Shown piece by piece: positions 46,280 to 54,528 of a stretch of 64,000 nt of DNA. The notes beneath the pieces were generated by a model. The model had not been told where the DNA came from. It did no database searches and was given only the letters and a program-made list of their open reading frames with translations. Both the position numbers and the translations under genes were made by a program. How positions within the stretch are numbered: the first letter of the stretch is position 1; each line of letters starts with the position of its first letter. Origin of the DNA: DOZZ01 sp963792655 (GTDB taxonomy: Bacteria > Acidobacteriota > Terriglobia > Bryobacterales > Bryobacteraceae); NCBI GenBank assembly GCA_963792655.1, contig CAWBWU010000003.1, positions 1,240,001 to 1,304,000 of the forward strand. Direction: 5' to 3'.

Positions 46280-47785
46280 CTATACCTTCAGTAAGCTCTT
46301 TCCGGACATCTCCTTTGGCTGATTCTCGCCTAAAAAGCTCAAAATCGTGGGGGAGATGTCCTGTAAAGCGCCCCCCTGGCGCAACGGAATGTTTTCCTCG
46401 TGAACTAATAAGAATGGCACAGGATTGGTCGTGTGATAGGTGTGCGGACCTTTAGTTACGGGGTCGATCATCATTTCCGCGTTGCCGTGATCCGCGGTGA
46501 TCATCCATGAGCCTCCCGCCCGCTTCAGAGCCGAATAGATTTCACCCAGACACCCATCTACTTCTTCCACCGCGCGTACGGTAGGCGCCATCTGCCCCGA
46601 ATGTCCAACCATATCGGCATTGGCGAAATTCATCACGATTAAATCGACCCCGCCTCTTTCGATGGCCTTCACCACCACATCTTTTACCTGCCCCGCGCTC
46701 ATCTCAGGTTTTAGATCATAAGTGGCAACCTTCGGCGAGGGCACCATTTCCCGCTCTTCTCCCGCGTAAGCTTTCTCGTTTCCCCCGTTAAAGAAGTAAG
46801 TGACGTGGGCGTATTTTTCAGTTTCCGCCACTCTTAGATTTTTCCACTGTAACTGGGCCATAACATCGGCCAGGATATTATTCGGATGCTCGCGCGCCAG
46901 GACAAAGGGAACTTTGAAGTTCTTGTCGTATTGCGTCATGGTCGTGAAATGCAACGGTTTCTTCGTTAAAACTTCCGTCATCTCCCGGCCGCGGTCGGCG
47001 CGGTAATTGAAGAAAATGCAGGCATCGTCATCCCGGATCAGGCCCACCGGATCATTGCGTTCGTCAACCAACGTCACCGGCTCGATAAACTCATCGGTGA
47101 TGCCCCGCTCGTACGAGCGTTTCACAGCATCCACCGGATCGGTCGCCCGTATTCCGTCACCCAAGACCATGGCTCCGAAACCGCGCTCGATACGCTCCCA
47201 GCGCTTATCCCGGTCCATCGAGTAGTAACGGCCCGCGAGCGATGCGATCTTGCCAACACCGATCTCACGAAGCTGCTTCTGAATCTGCTCGAGAAAGTCC
47301 GCGCCGCTTTGGGGAGGCGTATCGCGTCCGTCCATAAAGCAATGGACGAAGACCTCCCTTACTCCCTCCTGACGCGCCATTTTGACGATTGCGTAAAGGT
47401 GGGTCAGAAGAGAATGAACGCCTCCATCGCTACACAGGCCCATGATGTGGAGCCTGTGTTCGCGGGCATGCTTCATGCTGGCGAGCAACGTTTCGTTCCG
47501 GAAGAAGTCGCCATTGGCAATCATCAGGTCGAGGCGAGTCACGTCCATGTGAACCACACGGCCAGCCCCGATGTTCAAGTGGCCCACTTCGCTATTGCCC
47601 ATCTGCCCTTCCGGAAGGCCAACGAACGGCCCCGAAGTATGCACCAGCGTATTCGAATGCCGGCGCAGCAGCATGTCGTAATTCGGTTTGCGGGCGGCCG
47701 CGATGGCGTTCCCCTCGATGGCCGGGGAGAAGCCCCAGCCGTCGAGAATGGTCAACACCAGTGGTTTGTTATGAGTGCCGGCCAT
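46280..47785 (-). CDS. 2,3-bisphosphoglycerate-independent phosphoglycerate mutase
   Basis: 501 residues. The enzyme interconverts 3- and 2-phosphoglycerate in glycolysis with two metal ions. Visible: VLTILDGWGFSP at the N-terminus, the phosphoserine region GQMGNSEVGHLNIGAG, HIMGLCSDGGVHSLLTHL, CFMDGRDTPP, FFNYRADRGREMTE, and ITADHGNAEMMIDP. It starts within the enolase stop (TAATG), so the two glycolysis genes are translated together. Confidence 0.95.
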   Translation of the reverse strand: MAGTHNKPLVLTILDGWGFSPAIEGNAIAAARKPNYDMLLRRHSNTLVHTSGPFVGLPEGQMGNSEVGHLNIGAGRVVHMDVTRLDLMIANGDFFRNETLLASMKHAREHRLHIMGLCSDGGVHSLLTHLYAIVKMARQEGVREVFVHCFMDGRDTPPQSGADFLEQIQKQLREIGVGKIASLAGRYYSMDRDKRWERIERGFGAMVLGDGIRATDPVDAVKRSYERGITDEFIEPVTLVDERNDPVGLIRDDDACIFFNYRADRGREMTEVLTKKPLHFTTMTQYDKNFKVPFVLAREHPNNILADVMAQLQWKNLRVAETEKYAHVTYFFNGGNEKAYAGEEREMVPSPKVATYDLKPEMSAGQVKDVVVKAIERGGVDLIVMNFANADMVGHSGQMAPTVRAVEEVDGCLGEIYSALKRAGGSWMITADHGNAEMMIDPVTKGPHTYHTTNPVPFLLVHEENIPLRQGGALQDISPTILSFLGENQPKEMSGKSLLKV

Positions 47786-49068
47786 TATTGGTGAAACGCC
47801 TTCCGGCCGGCAAACTTTGCGGACGAGCCCAGTTCTTCTTCGATGCGAAGTAGCTGGTTATATTTCGCGATGCGGTCCGTACGGCTGGCAGATCCCGTCT
47901 TGATCTGGCCGGCCCGCGTGGCGACAGCAAGATCGGCGATGAATGCATCCTCCGTCTCGCCGGAGCGGTGCGAGGCAATGCTCGTGTACCCCGCGTTGGC
48001 GGCCATCTGCATCGCTTCCAGAGTCTCGGTTAAGGTGCCGATCTGATTCACTTTGATCAGAATTGAATTGGCGATGCCGCGCTCGATTCCCTGCCCCAGA
48101 CGTGCCGTGTTGGTGACAAACAGATCGTCACCAACCAACTGGATTTTCTTGCCCACAGCTTCGGTAAGCGCCTTCCAACCGTCCCAATCGTCTTCGGCCA
48201 TCCCATCTTCGATCGACACGATGGGGTACTGATTGCACCAACCGGCCCAGAATTCGACCATTTGAGCCGAAGTGCGCTGGCTTTTGTCGGACTTCTTGAA
48301 GACGTACTTGCCGGCATCCTTGTCATAAAATTCGCTGGCCGCAGGGTCCAGCGCGATGCCGATCTGTTCGCCGGGTTTGTATCCAGCTTTCTGAATCGCC
48401 TCCATTACTACTTCCAGCGCTTCCTCGTTTGACTTCAAGTTCGGCGCGAAGCCGCCCTCATCTCCGACGGCGGTCGAATAGCCGCGCTTCTTCAGCACGC
48501 CTTTGAGCGTGTGGAACACCTCGGCGCCCATACGTAGCGCCTCGCGGAACGACGCCGCGCCATAAGGGACCACCATGAATTCCTGCGGATCGACCGAGTT
48601 ATCGGCGTGCGCTCCGCCATTCAAGATGTTCATCAGCGGCACGGGTAAGAGGTTGCCATTCACTCCACCGAGGTAGCGGTAGAGCGGCGTCATTTGCGAA
48701 TCGGCAGCCGCGCGCGCGACAGCCATGGAGACGGCGAGAATGGCGTTGGCGCCAAGGTTGCCTTTGTTGGGCGAACCGTCGAGAGAAATCATTTTACGAT
48801 CCACGCCGCCCTGGTCTTCGGCTTCCATGCCGTGAATGGCGGACGCGATCTTGTCGTTGATGTTGGCGACAGCTTGGAGCGTGCCTTTTCCGAGATAGCG
48901 GGATTTGTCGTTATCGCGCAGCTCGACCGCTTCGTGTTCGCCCGTGGACGCACCAGACGGCACGGCGGCGCGGCCGAGACTGCCGTCGGCCAGATGCACG
49001 TCGGCTTCGACCGTTGGGTTGCCGCGCGAGTCTAAAATCTCGCGTCCAACTACTTTTACAATGTCCAT
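47785..49068 (-). CDS. Enolase
   Basis: 427 residues, the usual length. It converts 2-phosphoglycerate to phosphoenolpyruvate. Key segments: ILDSRGNPTVEADV, SGASTGEHEAVELRD, SIEDGMAEDDWDGW, QLVGDDLFVTNTAR, LIKVNQIGTLTETLEA and ASHRSGETEDAFIADLAVA. The last codon overlaps the gpmI start. The order eno then gpmI gives consecutive steps read in reverse. Confidence 0.96.
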   Translation of the reverse strand: MDIVKVVGREILDSRGNPTVEADVHLADGSLGRAAVPSGASTGEHEAVELRDNDKSRYLGKGTLQAVANINDKIASAIHGMEAEDQGGVDRKMISLDGSPNKGNLGANAILAVSMAVARAAADSQMTPLYRYLGGVNGNLLPVPLMNILNGGAHADNSVDPQEFMVVPYGAASFREALRMGAEVFHTLKGVLKKRGYSTAVGDEGGFAPNLKSNEEALEVVMEAIQKAGYKPGEQIGIALDPAASEFYDKDAGKYVFKKSDKSQRTSAQMVEFWAGWCNQYPIVSIEDGMAEDDWDGWKALTEAVGKKIQLVGDDLFVTNTARLGQGIERGIANSILIKVNQIGTLTETLEAMQMAANAGYTSIASHRSGETEDAFIADLAVATRAGQIKTGSASRTDRIAKYNQLLRIEEELGSSAKFAGRKAFHQ

Positions 49069-49087
49069 ATCCTGCTATTTTCGCAGG

Positions 49088-50323
49088 TCAATCTTTAGCG
49101 GCCTTCGCGATCTCCACCGCGAAGGTATAAGTCGGCCCGAACATGTTCGACCGGAACACAACCCACTTCTGGTCCGGCGAGAAGCTGACATTCGGCTCCA
49201 GCCTGTATCCATGTTTGGACATGTTCACTAAACGCTCGGCAAGCAAAACACCCGGCTTGACGAAGCTCTTGTCGTCCAAACCTTCGATTTTCCTCAGCTC
49301 CGGCCGGAAAAGATAGATCCAGCGTCCATCGGGAGCATGGGCCACCTGACCCTCATCCCCTCCGTCGCCGCAAAACAATTTGCCGTCTTTGCTGACGTTG
49401 AAATGGATCGACCACTCGTTCCGCTGCAAGTGATACCACTGACGCTCTTCAGTCTCGACGTTGTACCCAGCCAGCCAGAAATCCTCCCCGCGTGGAGTCT
49501 GAAGGTCATACCATATCGTCTTGCCATCCATGCTCCAAAACTCATGGCCGAAGATCTCCATTGCCATCGTTCGATGGTGGATCTTCGTGATCTTGCCGCT
49601 GCCGGTCCGGATCGTCCAAATCCGTTCGACCTTATGCCAGGGACCCTCGTGGCAAAACATCAGCAGTTGAGGATCGGTGGGTGAAAATTCCAAATGATTC
49701 AGCCAGTCGGTAGCGCGATGAATCACTCTTAGCTCGCCGGTTCCGGTATCAATGGTGAACATGGCCATCGGGAGACGCGCGGCCAACCGGCGCTCCATCA
49801 TCTCGCCCTTGCTCACAGACTGCTCCAAAATCTGCGGTTGCGATGAAGCACTGCCTTGCGCTGCTGGCTCCGGATTTCCACCTTCGATATAGGTGCCTGC
49901 CAGCATCGTCTCGTCGGCATTCACCGTCGCCACCGATGCTCCAGCCGGCAGCTTGGCTATCTCCCGCGTCACACCGGAATCCACATCGGTCGAGAACACA
50001 GCCCCGGCTTTGAGGTAATAAATATTTTGCGTCTTGCGCCCGGTCACGATGACCCTGACCTTCCCCGTGACAACAGCCTTGGCCGCCCCCGTCTTCAACT
50101 CAAGCGCCGAGATCCCGTTCGGCGTAGTGAAGATCATTTTCAGTCCGTCCGCTGTGTACCCGTTCTGATTGAAATACAGGCTGGCGCTATTCGGCTCGTC
50201 GGTGAGGCGAACAATGCGGTGCCCGGTATCGGGGTCGATCCAACTCTTTGGAGGGGGATCTGCGGCCGCCAGAGCGCCCGCTGATATCAATATGGCTAAC
50301 GAGACTAAGGTGTGTCGAGACAT
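49088..50323 (-). CDS. Oligogalacturonate lyase-like protein (PL22)
   Basis: 411 residues, signal peptide (LVSLAILISAGALAAA). It forms a seven-bladed propeller: WIDPDTGHRIVRLTDEPNSA, then EGPWHKVERIWTIRTG, EIFGHEFWSMDGKTIWYDLQ, PRGEDFWLAGYN, NEWSIHFNVSKDGKLFCGDG, and RLEPNVSFSPDQKWVVFRSN at the end. These match the PL22 oligogalacturonate lyases, which split unsaturated galacturonate dimers from pectin. The signal peptide suggests periplasmic action. It follows the TonB receptor on the same strand by only 5 bases. Confidence 0.85.
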   Translation of the reverse strand: MSRHTLVSLAILISAGALAAADPPPKSWIDPDTGHRIVRLTDEPNSASLYFNQNGYTADGLKMIFTTPNGISALELKTGAAKAVVTGKVRVIVTGRKTQNIYYLKAGAVFSTDVDSGVTREIAKLPAGASVATVNADETMLAGTYIEGGNPEPAAQGSASSQPQILEQSVSKGEMMERRLAARLPMAMFTIDTGTGELRVIHRATDWLNHLEFSPTDPQLLMFCHEGPWHKVERIWTIRTGSGKITKIHHRTMAMEIFGHEFWSMDGKTIWYDLQTPRGEDFWLAGYNVETEERQWYHLQRNEWSIHFNVSKDGKLFCGDGGDEGQVAHAPDGRWIYLFRPELRKIEGLDDKSFVKPGVLLAERLVNMSKHGYRLEPNVSFSPDQKWVVFRSNMFGPTYTFAVEIAKAAKD

Positions 50324-50328
50324 CGGAG

Positions 50329-53300
50329 TTAAAAGTAAATCTTGATCCCAAACTGCAGATAGCGCTGTTGATTCAGGCGTGTGTTGTTCTGCAATCCCCC
50401 GCCAATCGCCGTCCCCGAATTGAGATTGTTGCGGATCTCGTAATACTTAAATCCGTTACCGGACGGATCGAGTATATTGAACGAGTTTGCCGGCGTAGTG
50501 CTGAAGTGATCTGGCAACCGCGTCGTGTAATAGTCATTTGGCAGCGTGTTATTCGCATTTTGTCTGGAGAGCACGAGGTTCTGAAAGCTCGCCAGCGCCG
50601 CCGCTCCGCGAGGATCCGTAAGCGGAAAAGCGGTGCCCGGGTTCGCCGCGGCCCAGGAACTATAGACCGTTTGGAGGGTTGCCGCCGTCCAAGTCAGGCT
50701 GGGATAATTGCCAAAAAGATCGGTGCCACCTCCCACGTTGGGCGCGGTGCGGAACACAGGGTGATTGAGCGCATTGAGCGCATCCACGCGAAACTCCACC
50801 CGCCGTTTCTCTCCAATTTTGAACCTTTTCTGCACAGAGAGGTCGAGCGTCTGAACCATGGGACCCGTAATGCCCGCAATGGTACGCGGCGCATTTCCGA
50901 GTTGACCCGCAGGAGGCAATTCGAAGGCGGAATAGTTCACATAAGGTGCGCACAGATTCCCGGTCGGACAGCTACGCTTCCAGTCCGGGTTAATCAGTGG
51001 CACGCCCGCCACGATATTGGGGCGAATTTCATGGGTGTGCGTCGTATCGATATAATTATCGGCCGCAATCGTCGGCGTAAATGGATAGCCGGTCGTCAAG
51101 CGCTCCACTCCGGAAACGGTCCAGTTGGCCAAAGCGAACTGGAACGGTTTCCAGGCATTCGCACCGAACTGACGCCCGCTTCCGAAAGGAATGTCATACA
51201 CCGCTACCAGGTTCCAAGCGTAGGGAATATTGTAAGTGGAGACGGAACGGTCGCTGGCAGCCGTTGCTCCGAAGCTATATTGTCCGCCTCCGACGCTACC
51301 AGTGGTTAAAGAATTCTTGTCTGGGCTAGCGTCGGAAGCGGTATCCAGTGACTTCGACCAGCGAAAATTCGTGTACATCGTCAGATGATTGGCTTGCCAG
51401 CGGTAACTCACCAGGGCTGAATTGAAACTGCTGTTGCCCGAAGCGTCATAAAAACTCGATATGCCCGAGTAGCCGAGATAGGGAGAAGCAAGCGAATAAA
51501 TCGGCACCGTCAGTGCGCCGCCGCTAGAGTTTCTGCGGCCAAGCGGATCCGCCACCGTCGTGGTTGCCTTCACATTGAGATTTTGCAGCGCGGCCAGATA
51601 ACTGGACGGCGGATTGTTCAACACCACCGCGGGCATAATCAGATGGGTTCCTTTTGCTCCCGCGTAGGAAAGTTCCAGCAGGCCGTGGGACCCAAGCTGG
51701 CGCTGAAGCGAGAGGCTCCAATTCTGTACATAGGGGACGGCGGTCTCGCCCGTTTGAACACTGCCTGGGAAGTTCACCGCCGCGTTGTACACCAGACCGC
51801 TCGGATTGTCGGTCAGTCCGAGAACCTGTTGCACTGGCACCGCCGGAACATATGGCGGATTCGATGAGAGCCGAGTGACCGGAATGCCCGAAGTGCCGTC
51901 ACTAGCAACCACGGGCGTAGTGTGAGTCTGACCGGCGGTTTCACCATAGTTTGCGGCGCCGCTGGTGAAATTCGGAACAGGGTTACGATTCTGGCCGGTC
52001 AGTGGCGCATGGGATAAGCCATAACCGCCGCGAACCACCCAATTCTGCAGCCACGCCAGCCGCGGCGTGTATGCAAAACCGATTCGAGGTTCAAAATCTA
52101 GCCAACGAATCGGAGTAAGATAGCGCGAACGTCCCCCGTATCCGGAAAAAGCGAAGGGCACAATCGTAGCCTGGTTAATCGCGGGAAGCCCTGTCGCGGC
52201 TGAAGCGGGAAGGCAATCGGGAAGCTGGCAAGGGCCGGTCAGTTGGACCGTCTTAGACTGAGACGGATCGAGAAAACCCTGCAAGTTGTTCTTCTCGATG
52301 CGCGGGAGTTGCAGCGAATAGCGCAGCCCGATGTTGAAGGTCAGGTTCGGCTTGACCCGCCAGTCATTTTGCACATACGCGGCCCCGGCATTCCAGCGGT
52401 AATAATACGGAATCGCCGTGTTCGCCAACACAATAGAATTGGGCACGCCCAGCAGAAAGCTGGCCACCGGGTTCCCACCAACCGACGACTGAGTACCCGC
52501 GGCACCGGTTTGGTCCGTCTGCACATAACGGAATTGATAGTTCCCGCCGTCTATGCTGTACAGAGATTCGGCATTCAACAACGCGCGCGAAAGGTCCACA
52601 CCGAACTTCCAGGTACTCGCGCCGCGCGTAATATAGACGTTGTCCGCGATCTGATATTGCTGCTCGAGACTGTAGCCGAGCGTCGATGGCTGCGATCCGA
52701 TGTTCGCCGGACTGTTCCCGTTGTCATAAATATTGATGAGCGGCAGGCCGCCTTTGGTCAGGCTGGGAAGCCCGTTCTCAATGCTCAGATTACGTCCCGA
52801 ATTCACGTCGAATTGCGGCGACAACTGTCCGCTAAAATCAGCTCGCGTGTATGCCAGCCGAAGTTCGTTCACTACCGTCGGTGAAATAATCTGCGTATCG
52901 CTCAGCGTGTATTGGAAGGACTTGCTATAGGAGCCGCTGTTCCCATTCGTGGGGTAAGCCGGATCGTTGGCGCTCACTCCAACGACAGGGACCACCGTCC
53001 AGCGAAAACTTACGTGATTGCGGTCACCGAAATTATGATCGATCTTCGTGTTGAAACGCGTACTTTCGTTGCTCAGATATTGATAAGTGACATAGTCCTG
53101 TAGAATTCCGTTACCGTCGAGAAAGTACGGAGTGTTGGCTCGAGGCACATACTGCAGCAGCTTAACCGCAGCCGGGTCGATCATCGAGGCCGGGATCTTA
53201 TTATCTGGAAATTGCGGATAGATTGCGCCCGTCGTTAGAGGCGCAATGATGAACTGGTTGCCCACCTGAATGAACTGGTTGTAGATTTTCGTATTGTTGT

Positions 53301-54396
53301 TCGGCAGAAAAGCGGACGCTGGAAACTGACTCTGCAAACTTGCCGGCACATACGCATTCTGCCCATTTAGTTGGACTAAATTGCTGAAGTCGCCGGCCCG
53401 CATGCCGTCTGTGGGGACGCTTGCCAGTTGTTGCTGCTTGTCGCTCTCATAACGCGGTTCGCCGGCGAAAAAGAAAAACGTTTTGTTGCGGCCATTGTAG
53501 AGTTTGGGGATGACGACAGGGCCGCCCATCTGCCCGTCAAACTGATTCCACCGCAGATTGTTCACTGGGCGATTCACGCTGGCTTGCGTAAACGGGGCTG
53601 CATTCGCGGCCGGGTTCCGGTTGTACCAAAGCGCCAGCCCGTGAAAGTCGTTGGTCCCGGATTTCGTCGTGATACTGATGATTCCTCCACCGCTCTTTCC
53701 GTATTGCGCATCGAAGCCGTTGGTTTGAACCGTAAACTCCTGAACGGTCTCCGGCGAAAATGAAACCGCCTCGCGCGCCAGCCCCACGCCTGTGTTGCTG
53801 ATCCCGTCTGCCAGCAGGTTCGTGCTCCCAGCCCGGCCACCATTGGCCTGCAGATTGAACCCGGGCAGCGGCGCCCCGCCCGTTAGCTGCGGACTCGAAC
53901 TGCCCACATCTCCGGTAACGTTGCCAACCGTGATGGCGAGGTCAAGCACGCTTCGGGTGGGCAAAGGCGTCTCGTTGAGCAGCCTTGAGTTGATCGTCTG
54001 CCCAAGCGTGCCGGATTCGGTGTTTAGCACCGCGGCATTGGCGCTGACCGTTACCTCGGTTGCCACATCCCCCGCCTGCAGAACAACGTTCGCGCTCACC
54101 ACCGTCGAGGTGTCGACCTTGATATTCTCCAGGATCGCCTTTTTAAAACCCGGAGCCGACACTTCAATCCGATACGTAACAGGGTCCAGATTTTCCTGGA
54201 TAAAGCTGCCCTGATCACTGGTAGTCAACCGGCGTGTTTCGTTTGTCCCCGAGTTGATAATGACCACCGTTGCGTTCGGAACGACTCCGCTGCTAGCGTC
54301 GGTAACATTGCCGCTGATGCCTCCCCGATTCGTCTGGGCAAAGACCCAGGCGACCGGGAGTAAGGCGGTAACCAGGTACAGCAGTTTTCGAGACAT
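50329..54396 (-). CDS. TonB-dependent receptor, Oar-like, 1355 residues
   Basis: Signal peptide (LLYLVTALLPVAWVFAQ), then the carboxypeptidase-regulatory-like domain (GGISGNVTDASSGVVPNATV), then the plug: ETPLPTRSVLDLAITVGNVT, FTVQTNGFDAQYGKSGGGII and ITTKSGTNDFHGLALWYNRN. The long beta-barrel ends LNQQRYLQFGIKIYF with the terminal Phe for outer-membrane insertion. Frame intact. The next gene, 5 bases on, is a PL22-like lyase, so pectin-derived oligomers are the likely cargo. It shares a 132-bp divergent region with the next receptor. Confidence 0.92.
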   Translation of the reverse strand: MSRKLLYLVTALLPVAWVFAQTNRGGISGNVTDASSGVVPNATVVIINSGTNETRRLTTSDQGSFIQENLDPVTYRIEVSAPGFKKAILENIKVDTSTVVSANVVLQAGDVATEVTVSANAAVLNTESGTLGQTINSRLLNETPLPTRSVLDLAITVGNVTGDVGSSSPQLTGGAPLPGFNLQANGGRAGSTNLLADGISNTGVGLAREAVSFSPETVQEFTVQTNGFDAQYGKSGGGIISITTKSGTNDFHGLALWYNRNPAANAAPFTQASVNRPVNNLRWNQFDGQMGGPVVIPKLYNGRNKTFFFFAGEPRYESDKQQQLASVPTDGMRAGDFSNLVQLNGQNAYVPASLQSQFPASAFLPNNNTKIYNQFIQVGNQFIIAPLTTGAIYPQFPDNKIPASMIDPAAVKLLQYVPRANTPYFLDGNGILQDYVTYQYLSNESTRFNTKIDHNFGDRNHVSFRWTVVPVVGVSANDPAYPTNGNSGSYSKSFQYTLSDTQIISPTVVNELRLAYTRADFSGQLSPQFDVNSGRNLSIENGLPSLTKGGLPLINIYDNGNSPANIGSQPSTLGYSLEQQYQIADNVYITRGASTWKFGVDLSRALLNAESLYSIDGGNYQFRYVQTDQTGAAGTQSSVGGNPVASFLLGVPNSIVLANTAIPYYYRWNAGAAYVQNDWRVKPNLTFNIGLRYSLQLPRIEKNNLQGFLDPSQSKTVQLTGPCQLPDCLPASAATGLPAINQATIVPFAFSGYGGRSRYLTPIRWLDFEPRIGFAYTPRLAWLQNWVVRGGYGLSHAPLTGQNRNPVPNFTSGAANYGETAGQTHTTPVVASDGTSGIPVTRLSSNPPYVPAVPVQQVLGLTDNPSGLVYNAAVNFPGSVQTGETAVPYVQNWSLSLQRQLGSHGLLELSYAGAKGTHLIMPAVVLNNPPSSYLAALQNLNVKATTTVADPLGRRNSSGGALTVPIYSLASPYLGYSGISSFYDASGNSSFNSALVSYRWQANHLTMYTNFRWSKSLDTASDASPDKNSLTTGSVGGGQYSFGATAASDRSVSTYNIPYAWNLVAVYDIPFGSGRQFGANAWKPFQFALANWTVSGVERLTTGYPFTPTIAADNYIDTTHTHEIRPNIVAGVPLINPDWKRSCPTGNLCAPYVNYSAFELPPAGQLGNAPRTIAGITGPMVQTLDLSVQKRFKIGEKRRVEFRVDALNALNHPVFRTAPNVGGGTDLFGNYPSLTWTAATLQTVYSSWAAANPGTAFPLTDPRGAAALASFQNLVLSRQNANNTLPNDYYTTRLPDHFSTTPANSFNILDPSGNGFKYYEIRNNLNSGTAIGGGLQNNTRLNQQRYLQFGIKIYF

Positions 54397-54464
54397 TTCG
54401 TTAACTCTGCCGAATTAAGGAAGATATCACAAAAAGTACTTTTGACTTTCGCGCGCACTTCCCA

Positions 54465-54493
54465 TTGAACTTCGCTCCAAGCGGGTGTATGAT
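54465..54493 (+). promoter_or_regulatory. Sigma-70-type promoter for the 54529 receptor gene
   Basis: TTGAAC (54465-54470), a spacer of 17, then TATGAT (54488-54493). This is a near-consensus -35/-10 pair, 35 bp before the ATG at 54529, which itself follows AGGAGGATCC. The same 132-bp region must serve the divergent receptor gene. Confidence 0.6.
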
Positions 54494-54528
54494 GGCTCCT
54501 ATTTGCTCAAGGCGTTTCAGGAGGATCC

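Noticed and set aside
50248..51309. Open frame of 353 codons opposite the large receptor
   Set aside because: A shadow frame of the intact 1355-residue receptor, with arginine- and isoleucine-rich, non-protein-like composition.
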